The notes beneath the pieces are model-generated. The model had not been told where the DNA came from. It made no database searches and worked only from the letters and a program-made list of their open reading frames with translations. A stretch of 48,119 nt of DNA from positions 1-48,119 of the forward strand of contig CAJTMJ010000026.1 of the NCBI GenBank assembly GCA_910577335.1. The letters run 5' to 3'. Below, in pieces: positions 41,536-48,119 of the stretch (the stretch's first letter is position 1; each line of letters begins with the position of its first letter). Source of the stretch: an uncultured Duncaniella sp. (GTDB lineage: Bacteria > Bacteroidota > Bacteroidia > Bacteroidales > Muribaculaceae). A program made the position numbers and the translations under genes.

Positions 41536-44106
41536 TTACCTCACAGCCACTTTCACAGGCGTTTTGTCAACGGTGACTATGTATATTCCGGGTGTCAGGA
41601 TGGCATCGGCAGCTAACGCTGTGCCGGAGACGGAATGAATGGTCAGGGTAGTGTATGGTGTGAGTACTTTAATCTGCCCGTTTTCCACCGTTACCTGTGG
41701 AGTGTTCTCTTCGGAGTCGGTGATTATATCATCTATCCCGGAGGTTATAGAGGCTCCATATACTGCGAATGATCCTGCGGGTAGACGTAAACCGTTCGAT
41801 TCAAGCGATGGGGTTATGCCATGGCTGCATGACAATAACGTGTACTTGGAGTCCGCAAGGTTAACACTTGCATTGTTTTTAGGGTTCTTCGGGAAAGGTA
41901 CTGTCGCGGCAGAGGTGCCGGGGTTTACTACAAGGTATAGTTCCTTGTTAGCGTCTGCGATGGCGATTGATCGACCGCTCCAGCTTGACAGGTTGACGGC
42001 GGTCGATACTTCCTCCTTGAATAGCTCGGGGTTGCTGGTACGTATGTCATTAAGCTGAGCGTATGTGTCATACAGACCCATGCGGTTTGCGTCGTTAAGA
42101 TAGCTCCACATCACTTTCTTGGGACTCGTATTGTTTGAACCGTCGGTATTTTTGGTGGTCTGGTCATCGCCAAGCTCCTCAAACTGCCATATCATGTGTG
42201 AGCCGGGAGTAAGTATCATCTGTGCGGCAAGTGAGCCGAGTCGGCGCATGGTATTCACAGCATTGCCTTTGACCCCGGCTGCACCATATTGTTTCACCTT
42301 GTAAGCCACACGTTCTTCGTCATGGCTTTCAGCATAACTTACTGTCGAGCCCCATTTGCGGTTGTCGTCTTTTGGTGCATAAAAGCGGTCAAGCGATGAG
42401 TCATCGCTATAGCCCATGGCGAACTGACAGGCCGAGTGGTTGACATTTGCCCAGTTTATCTCTCCGTCGGCTGCCATCTCATTCTCCTCCTTTGCTCCGG
42501 CAAGGTTCTCGTTTATGAAATAAGCGTCGGGCTTTATTGTCTTCATGTGAGCGTGAAGCTCCTTCATCCGGGCTACACGTGTGGCATTAAACCGGTTGGT
42601 ATGTTCTTCCGTCACATTGCTCCAGCTGTTGGTGGCGGCATCGTAAGTGCTGCCGTAGCTGTCGTTATTACCAAGACCCTTCACCAAGTCAAAGCGGAAT
42701 CCGTCAACATTATAAGCTGTCATCCAATATGCTATAGCGTCATGCCATTGCTGCTGTACCATGGCGCAATCTTGATTCCAGTCATTAAGAACACTGTAGG
42801 AATGTGGGGCTGAGCCGTTATAAAATGGTGTATTGGTCTGTGTGTACATGTTGTACCACGGATGCTGACTGTCGCTTTGGTTGAACACTATGTCAAGGAT
42901 TACTGCCAGACCTCTTGCGTGACACTCGTCAATGAACCGGTGATAGTCATTCGGTGTGCCGTATGCTTTGTCGGGAGCCATATAAAAATTGGTATTGTAA
43001 CCCCATGAATTGTTACCGTTAAACTCCATGATCGGGAGCAACTCCACAGCATTTACACCTAAGCCTTTGATGTAGTCAAGCTTGTTCTTGCCATTCTTGT
43101 CTTCTGCAAGTATGGCATTGATGGTGCCGCTCCCTTTGGCTTGGTTCTCAGTGCCTGTGAAGTCTCTGACTAACAACTCATATATTATAAGGTCGCTTTG
43201 GTCTGCCCCCTTGAAGTTTGATACTTTCCAGTCGTAATCATTGATTGAAGAGTTGAAAACAGCTACCGGTATTTTATTGACATTGGCTGACGGATACTTA
43301 GGAAGATTGGGGAATACCGTTGTCGGGATATACTTGTCATCCTCAGAATCGAGCACAAGATTAGCGTATGGGTCACCTGCGTAGGTGCATCCCTCGACTA
43401 TATAGTAATATAAATAATCCTTGGCATCAGCGATGTTTGCAATGGTGGTCCAGAAATAGCGGAACCCATTGTAATCCTGATATTTCATAAGCTGCTTGTG
43501 GTCGAGCTTGTAATCATTCCACGAACCCACTATCAGAGCTGATGACTTGTCAGGGGCACCGAGACAGAAGGTCACAGAGCCGTCCGGATTTATTGTTGTC
43601 CCCATTTTGGGAACTCCTCCGGGGTAATTTTCAGCTGTAGATGCCGCAGGGAAGTTGTCGGGATATATAGGCACAAAAATGTCGCCACCTGTCGCTGTTT
43701 TCCCTTCTTTACTTTTGTCGGCAGTTCGGAACACGAAACATAGCCTTTCAACGGTTTCCTGCTGATCGGTTATGCCATAGTAGTCCCTTATATCTTTAAT
43801 GGTCAGTGACCATGTGTTTGGACTGACGTATGTAAGCTTATATTTAGCGGAATTGTCGCCCCACTGGGTGTTATATTTCCAACTTCCGTTACTCTTGTTG
43901 GTGATAACGCCGGTATGGGCATATACACCGGTGCTTGCCGGCACTCCCATAATACCCTTGTTGCCGCCGTCGGCATGAAACGTTATGACTATCTCTTTCG
44001 TGTCATTGGTAATGACCGCCGGAGTAGTGGTTACCACTTGCCCTGTTACAGAAGCCGAAACCGACAGCAGGACACAGATGAAAATAAAGCGTAAAAATAA
44101 TCTCAT
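41536..44106 (-). CDS. Secreted alpha-amylase family (GH13) glycoside hydrolase with C-terminal sorting-like tail
   Basis: An 856-residue enzyme expected to cut alpha-glucans. A signal peptide (residues 1-22) is followed by N-terminal beta domains (about 25-300; IVGSWNDYK resembles a carbohydrate-binding or early-set module), then the GH13 barrel with DIVFNQ (405-410), nucleophile D473 in GFRFDLVKG, acid/base E533 in FINENLAG and H595-D596 in ESHDEER. The C-terminal beta domain ends with about 45 residues (IKVLTPYTTLTIHSVSG ... LTPGIYIVTV ... VKVAVR) that look like a type IX secretion sorting domain. It follows the TPR gene after 57 bp and may be co-transcribed. Confidence 0.9.
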   Translation of the reverse strand: MRLFLRFIFICVLLSVSASVTGQVVTTTPAVITNDTKEIVITFHADGGNKGIMGVPASTGVYAHTGVITNKSNGSWKYNTQWGDNSAKYKLTYVSPNTWSLTIKDIRDYYGITDQQETVERLCFVFRTADKSKEGKTATGGDIFVPIYPDNFPAASTAENYPGGVPKMGTTINPDGSVTFCLGAPDKSSALIVGSWNDYKLDHKQLMKYQDYNGFRYFWTTIANIADAKDYLYYYIVEGCTYAGDPYANLVLDSEDDKYIPTTVFPNLPKYPSANVNKIPVAVFNSSINDYDWKVSNFKGADQSDLIIYELLVRDFTGTENQAKGSGTINAILAEDKNGKNKLDYIKGLGVNAVELLPIMEFNGNNSWGYNTNFYMAPDKAYGTPNDYHRFIDECHARGLAVILDIVFNQSDSQHPWYNMYTQTNTPFYNGSAPHSYSVLNDWNQDCAMVQQQWHDAIAYWMTAYNVDGFRFDLVKGLGNNDSYGSTYDAATNSWSNVTEEHTNRFNATRVARMKELHAHMKTIKPDAYFINENLAGAKEENEMAADGEINWANVNHSACQFAMGYSDDSSLDRFYAPKDDNRKWGSTVSYAESHDEERVAYKVKQYGAAGVKGNAVNTMRRLGSLAAQMILTPGSHMIWQFEELGDDQTTKNTDGSNNTSPKKVMWSYLNDANRMGLYDTYAQLNDIRTSNPELFKEEVSTAVNLSSWSGRSIAIADANKELYLVVNPGTSAATVPFPKNPKNNASVNLADSKYTLLSCSHGITPSLESNGLRLPAGSFAVYGASITSGIDDIITDSEENTPQVTVENGQIKVLTPYTTLTIHSVSGTALAADAILTPGIYIVTVDKTPVKVAVR

Positions 44107-44163
44107 AAATAAACGTTAAGAATGAATATCGAATCAAAAAAACATTAAAGGCAATCGTAAAAA

Positions 44164-45627
44164 TCATAATATAGGGTCGAAGTCGTCAGGTGGGATTTCA
44201 TCTGAACTCTTCAACGCCTGAATTATATTTTTTAATATGGCGAGATAGCCTGTTATGATAGAGTTTGTAGTTGTCGGAGAGTATTTTATCGCCGTGCGCA
44301 TTGGTGCTTTGTTGTCGTAGTGCTCTCGAAATTCGCTCCCTCTCTTGTAAGCTTCTGTAGCTGCCGAAAGAGCTTTTTGACGATTGCCGGTTCTGACGAG
44401 CGCCATCACATACGGATATGTTATGCTCGGTAAGGGCGATTCGGTGAGTTCTCGATATACATGGTTTTCATATAGATCGATAATGTCATCGTATCTCTCG
44501 GCATAATAAAACGTTTCAAGTGCGAATTCAAATCCGAACAGGAATCCGCGGATATTTTGGTATGCCATCAGTATTACTGATGCGGCGGTATACTGCTCTC
44601 TGTCAACATGCTCTTTTGCCCAGTCAAGAGCCTCGTTCTCATTCATCGCTGTGTCATGGATCACATTGTTCACGTACTGCGTGGCGCTTTCAATGTCAAG
44701 TACCATTAACACATTTATGGCTGTGCGAGGGTTGTAATGGGTGGGTATGTATTCTTTGAGCAATTTTATGGCTTCGTCCTGTCGGTTAAGCTCTACAAGT
44801 GCGGCAGCTAAGGTTGAAGCGTCGCTGTCTTCAGCCTCCGGGCTTTTAAGTACCTGTGTGTAGAGGTCAGCCACAGTCTTCATGTCTCGTTCTAATCGGT
44901 AGAGGGCTGCACCTTTTATTCTCGCAGCCATTACGGCGGTGGGGTCTATAGCTAAGGCATAATCAGCCGATGAAAGTGCTGACTCATAGTCTTCCATGTT
45001 GATCTGCACTGTTGCGAGACGTTGCCAGAAGTCAAGTGTGAATGGTTCGAGCATCGTAAGCTCCTCAAAAAGGGTAGCCGCCTGCTTGAGATTGCTTTGT
45101 TCCTCGCATCTGTCGGCAAATTCATATATGAATGTCTGCGGATAGGAACATTTTGACTGTATAAGCTCCTTATTCTCTGTCAGCCATTCCTCTTTGCCCG
45201 ACTCCATGCAGAAATCCACGAGCTGTATTATACCTTCGTCATCGAAATCAGTGGTTTCTGACAGTATGCGGTTCAGTCGTGTTTCTATCTCGGGTGAATC
45301 TGCTGGCAATGACACTCTGAGGTCAAGCACTTGGTTGAGCACGCCTCCGTTGGTCACTCGGTTGTTGATTTCCGTTGCGGTCTCAAAGTCACCGAACGAT
45401 GAATAGAACCAAGCTCTGCGGGTGGCGAGAGCTTCACTTTTAGGATAATGGACAGCACCGTAAATCAGCACCTCCATTTTTACGATATTATTGTCTAAAT
45501 CCGAAGCATAGTCGAATATCTCAACGAGATCGCTTTCGTCAAAAAAAGCTTCTTGGTTGCCATGCTTGACCACCTCCGATTCAAATTCATCGTAGAGATC
45601 CTGACGGTCGTCGTTGTTTTCGTCCAT
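44164..45627 (-). CDS. Tetratricopeptide repeat protein
   Basis: A 487-residue soluble protein without signal peptide. Helical repeats run through most of its length; the clearest TPR units lie around 180-285 (ATLFEELTMLEPFTLDFWQRLATVQINMEDYESALSSADYALAIDPTAVMAARIKGAALYRL region). The N-terminus is acidic (DDRQDLYDEFESEVV). TPR proteins act as protein-binding scaffolds; no partner can be named. It lies between glnS (60 bp upstream) and the GH13 gene on the same strand. Confidence 0.85.
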   Translation of the reverse strand: MDENNDDRQDLYDEFESEVVKHGNQEAFFDESDLVEIFDYASDLDNNIVKMEVLIYGAVHYPKSEALATRRAWFYSSFGDFETATEINNRVTNGGVLNQVLDLRVSLPADSPEIETRLNRILSETTDFDDEGIIQLVDFCMESGKEEWLTENKELIQSKCSYPQTFIYEFADRCEEQSNLKQAATLFEELTMLEPFTLDFWQRLATVQINMEDYESALSSADYALAIDPTAVMAARIKGAALYRLERDMKTVADLYTQVLKSPEAEDSDASTLAAALVELNRQDEAIKLLKEYIPTHYNPRTAINVLMVLDIESATQYVNNVIHDTAMNENEALDWAKEHVDREQYTAASVILMAYQNIRGFLFGFEFALETFYYAERYDDIIDLYENHVYRELTESPLPSITYPYVMALVRTGNRQKALSAATEAYKRGSEFREHYDNKAPMRTAIKYSPTTTNSIITGYLAILKNIIQALKSSDEIPPDDFDPIL

Positions 45628-45686
45628 GCTTCGAATTTACAATAATATGTTTATACTGGTTTGGTTGTCGGTTTTGCCAACCCGGA

Positions 45687-47384
45687 TTATTTGTTGGCTT
45701 TTTCCCAACTGTCTTTCAGTGCGATTGTGCGGTTGAATATCAGGTTACCTTCGGTTGAGTCAGGGTCAAGCGTGAAATAACCTATGCGCTGGAATTGGAT
45801 AGGAAGTCCGGGACGGGCTATCTTGGCTAGATAAGGCTCGACCTTGATATTCTCAACCACTTTCAGTGAGTCGGGATTAAGCATTTCACGGAAGTCACGT
45901 TCTGTCTCGGCTGCCGGATTCTCAACGTTGAACAGGCGGTCGTATATGCGGGCTGTGGCGTTGATGGCTTTCTCTGCCGATACCCAATGGAGTGTGCCTT
46001 TGACCTTTCGCTGGCTTCCGGGAAGCCCGCTGCGGGTTTCAGGATCGTAAGTGCAGTAGATTTCCTCGATGTTTCCATCAGCGTCTTTCTTCACACCGGT
46101 GCATTTGATGATATATGCGCCTTTGAGACGCACTTCCCCTTCAGGTGCGAGACGGAAGAATTTCTTCGGAGGATTTTCCATGAAGTCTTCACGTTCGATG
46201 TATATCTCGCGTGTGAATGGCATTTCATGTGTCCCTGCTGTGGGATCTTCGGGGTTATTCTCCATCTCAACGGTTTCAACCTGACCTTTGGGATAGTTGG
46301 TTATCACGAGTTTGACGGGATTTACCACTGCCATGCCTCGTGTGGCAACTTTGTTGAGGTCATCTCGCACAGCATGTTCGAGCAGGGAGATGCTGTTGAG
46401 AGCTTCATATTTGGTATAGCCGATGGCATCTATGAAGTTACGGACGGAGCGTGGAGTGAAACCTCTGCGGCGCAGACCTGAGATGGTCGGCATACGGGGA
46501 TCGTCCCATCCGGCAACAAGCCCTTCCTTCACAAGCTGCAGGAGCTTGCGTTTGGACATGACTGTGTATGTGAGGTTGAGGCGGTTGAACTCTATCTGTC
46601 GTGGGCAATAGCTCTCATCGGCAAGTTCCTTTACAAAATATTCGTAAAGAGGACGGTGAGGAACGAATTCCAATGTGCAGATGGAGTGGGTGACACCCTC
46701 GAAGTAGTCGCTCTGTCCGTGGGCGAAGTCATACATAGGATAAACTTTCCAAGTAGTGCCGGTGCGATGATGCGGGTGCTTGATTATGCGGTACATTATC
46801 GGGTCACGGAAGTGCATGTTAGGACTTGCCATGTCGATTTTCGCACGAAGCACTCTTGCGCCTTCTTCAAATTCACCTGCGTTCATGCGCTGGAAGAGGT
46901 CGAGATTTTCCTCCACCGAGCGGTTGCGGTAAGGACTTTCGGTACCAGCCTGTGTCGGAGTGCCTTTCTGTGCGGCAATCTCTTCCGAGGTCTGGTCGTC
47001 AACGTATGCCTTGCCTTCCTTTATAAGACGTATGGCAAGGTCGTAAAGCTGTGGGAAATAATCTGATGCGTAATATTCACGGTCTCCCCAGTCGAAGCCG
47101 AGCCAGTGTATGTCATCACGGATCGAATCAACATACTCCACATCCTCTTTCACCGGATTGGTGTCGTCAAAACGTAGATTACATGTGCCGCCGAATTTCT
47201 CAGCGATTCCAAAGTCCATGCAGATGGCTTTGGCGTGTCCTATATGGAGGTAGCCGTTCGGTTCGGGTGGGAAACGGGTGTTGAGACGTCCGCCGTTCTT
47301 TCCGGCTTGGAGATCCTCAAGCACCAGTTGTTCAACGAAATTCAAGCCTTTAGGCTCCTGAGGTGTTGTTTGATTGTTTTCCAT
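45687..47384 (-). CDS. glnS: Glutaminyl-tRNA synthetase
   Basis: A 565-residue class I synthetase charging tRNA-Gln. RFPPEPNGYLHIGHAKAI carries the HIGH motif (47-50); VMSKRKL near 280 is the KMSKS equivalent. The ICTLEFVPHRPLYEYF segment (about 238-253) separates it from GluRS. Two anticodon-binding beta-barrels follow (about 345-560). ATG 47384 is preferred to the TTG at 47393. A -7-like TAACTTTG (47458-47465, minus) lies about 75 bp upstream. Presence of GlnRS means Gln-tRNA is made directly. Confidence 0.96.
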   Translation of the reverse strand: MENNQTTPQEPKGLNFVEQLVLEDLQAGKNGGRLNTRFPPEPNGYLHIGHAKAICMDFGIAEKFGGTCNLRFDDTNPVKEDVEYVDSIRDDIHWLGFDWGDREYYASDYFPQLYDLAIRLIKEGKAYVDDQTSEEIAAQKGTPTQAGTESPYRNRSVEENLDLFQRMNAGEFEEGARVLRAKIDMASPNMHFRDPIMYRIIKHPHHRTGTTWKVYPMYDFAHGQSDYFEGVTHSICTLEFVPHRPLYEYFVKELADESYCPRQIEFNRLNLTYTVMSKRKLLQLVKEGLVAGWDDPRMPTISGLRRRGFTPRSVRNFIDAIGYTKYEALNSISLLEHAVRDDLNKVATRGMAVVNPVKLVITNYPKGQVETVEMENNPEDPTAGTHEMPFTREIYIEREDFMENPPKKFFRLAPEGEVRLKGAYIIKCTGVKKDADGNIEEIYCTYDPETRSGLPGSQRKVKGTLHWVSAEKAINATARIYDRLFNVENPAAETERDFREMLNPDSLKVVENIKVEPYLAKIARPGLPIQFQRIGYFTLDPDSTEGNLIFNRTIALKDSWEKANK

Positions 47385-47678
47385 AACTTGCAAGTTTGAA
47401 AAAAGCGATGCTAAACTGATTTTATAGAAAGTTTAGTTGGATTCTTTAACTAAATTGCAAAGTTAATCAGAATTTTTGGAAAACTCACCCCTTGGATGAA
47501 AAAATCATTATTTGCAACCTCCTATATATGCATATCAATGCCTCCTTTTGCATCAATCAAGTTGAAAACCTCTCAATCGTTAACTTGGATTATCCTCGTC
47601 AAAAGCCTAATTGCCAATATAATATATCCTCATAGAACATAAACTTGCATAAAGAATTTATGGAAGTTTAAAATAATA

Positions 47679-47710
47679 TTTGGAAGAATGGGAAAAGAAT
47701 ACTAACTTTG
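47679..47710 (+). promoter_or_regulatory. Promoter of tRNA-Leu
   Basis: TTTG (47679-47682), a 20-bp spacer and TAACTTTG (47703-47710) match the consensus. The transcript would have a leader of about 85 nt with AGCAAAAG-type repeats before the tRNA. The stretch 47466-47678 shows nothing else. Confidence 0.8.
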
Positions 47711-47800
47711 TACCCGCAAAAGCCCCGATAGCAAAAGCTAAAAGGCAATAGCAAAAATAAAAAAGCCTATTTAGCAAAGGCTAAGTAGACGACAGTAAAA

Positions 47801-47881
47801 GCCCAGGTGGCGGAATGGTAGACGCGCTCGTTTCAGGTGCGAGTGCTGCGAGGCGTGCAGGTTCGAGTCCTGTTCTGGGCA
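47801..47881 (+). tRNA. tRNA-Leu (anticodon CAG)
   Basis: Class II tRNA with acceptor GCCCAGG/TCTGGGC, D arm GGCGGAATGGTAGACGC, anticodon stem CTCGT/GCGAG with loop TTCAGGT (anticodon CAG), a long variable arm and T arm GCAGG-TTCGAGT-CCTGT. Discriminator A; the following bases are CCT, so CCA is not fully encoded. Confidence 0.95.
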
Positions 47882-47889
47882 CCTATATT

Positions 47890-47926
47890 AACCGTAAGTG
47901 ATTGATTTTCAATACTTACGGTTTTT
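47890..47926 (+). terminator. Terminator of tRNA-Leu
   Basis: A 10-bp stem AACCGTAAGT (47890-47899) / ACTTACGGTT (47914-47923) followed by a run of T, starting 8 bp past the tRNA. Confidence 0.88.
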
Positions 47927-48119
47927 TCATGCCAATTTTTGTCAGCAAATTGTCAGCGAAGGTCGAAAAAATATGATTTTTTACCCTCTTGAATCGGGCT
48001 GAATTTTGTTGCTCTGTCGGTTTTTATATTTTTTAACTCTTTTTAATAAAGTCCGATTCGAGCTGTAACTATTCAGCGGACGCGCCGATGTAGTCGCCGT
48101 TTAGAAAAGGGCGAGGATT
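47927..48119. other. Right edge, possible end of another gene or element
   Basis: A direct repeat GTCAGCAAATT/GTCAGCGAAGG lies near 47941. At the very edge a minus-strand open frame enters the window and would stop at TAG (48069-48071, complement), ending in NPRPFLNGDYIGASAE. Only 16 codons are visible, so this is a weak call. Sequence next to a tRNA-Leu 3' end is a known integration target in Bacteroides (NBU1). Confidence 0.25.

Overview
The window reads as a chromosomal segment of a gut-type Bacteroidota, order Bacteroidales. Evidence: promoters of the TTTG-N19/20-TAnnTTTG type, a fused SecD-SecF protein, lipoproteins and SusC-like or OmpA-like outer membrane proteins, GH36 and GH13 glycosidases, an S9 dipeptidyl peptidase, a GlnRS, and IntDOT-type recombinases. 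The gene set would suit Muribaculaceae or a relative; that family-level guess is inference only.

Region 1 (1 to about 8,830) is one end of an integrated mobile element and looks G+C-richer than its surroundings. Two tyrosine recombinases (366-1613 and 7011-8330, both minus) bracket a plus-strand block: a small basic membrane-type protein, a helix-turn-helix Xis-like protein, a DUF4099/DUF3945 protein and a type IA topoisomerase-like protein. This order matches the CTnDOT excision operon (xis2c, xis2d, orf3, exc). The topoisomerase-like protein has lost its catalytic tyrosine and most of its Toprim acidic residues. A second pair of small HTH genes follows; the first is frameshifted. Between the second integrase and tRNA-Lys(CTT) lies a cluster of GGTGGCA motifs in both orientations, resembling integrase arm sites. 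No conjugation genes are visible; the rest of the element would lie left of the window.

Region 2 (8,830-19,620) holds tRNA-Lys, secDF, a mannitol dehydrogenase-family enzyme, a secreted BNR propeller protein, and a three-gene system: outer membrane beta-barrel, LytS/YehU-type histidine kinase and LytTR response regulator. The promoter of that system carries two 13-bp direct repeats 21 bp apart ending 5 bp before the -33 box, as expected for a LytTR operator.

Region 3 (19,627-25,402, minus) holds a tight dpp4 / membrane protein / miaA operon and, upstream of it, a coiled-coil protein with an AT-hook and a C-terminal clamp-binding-like pentapeptide. Region 4 (25,514-36,333) holds a phosphohexomutase, an operon of DUF4369 lipoprotein and OmpA protein, an operon of a 997-residue coiled-coil lipoprotein and a beta-barrel protein whose promoter contains (TA)12, a REPIN-like pair of inverted palindromes running into a 15-bp tandem repeat, and a GH36 alpha-galactosidase. 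Region 5 (36,362-48,119) holds a MATE transporter, a radical SAM/DUF4130 DNA-metabolism pair, trigger factor, a GH13 amylase with a possible sorting tail, a TPR protein, glnS and tRNA-Leu(CAG).

The most interesting material is the degenerate excision module with its repeated leader elements, the LytTR-controlled outer membrane system, the (TA)n promoter, the AT-hook/clamp-motif protein and the REPIN-like repeat.
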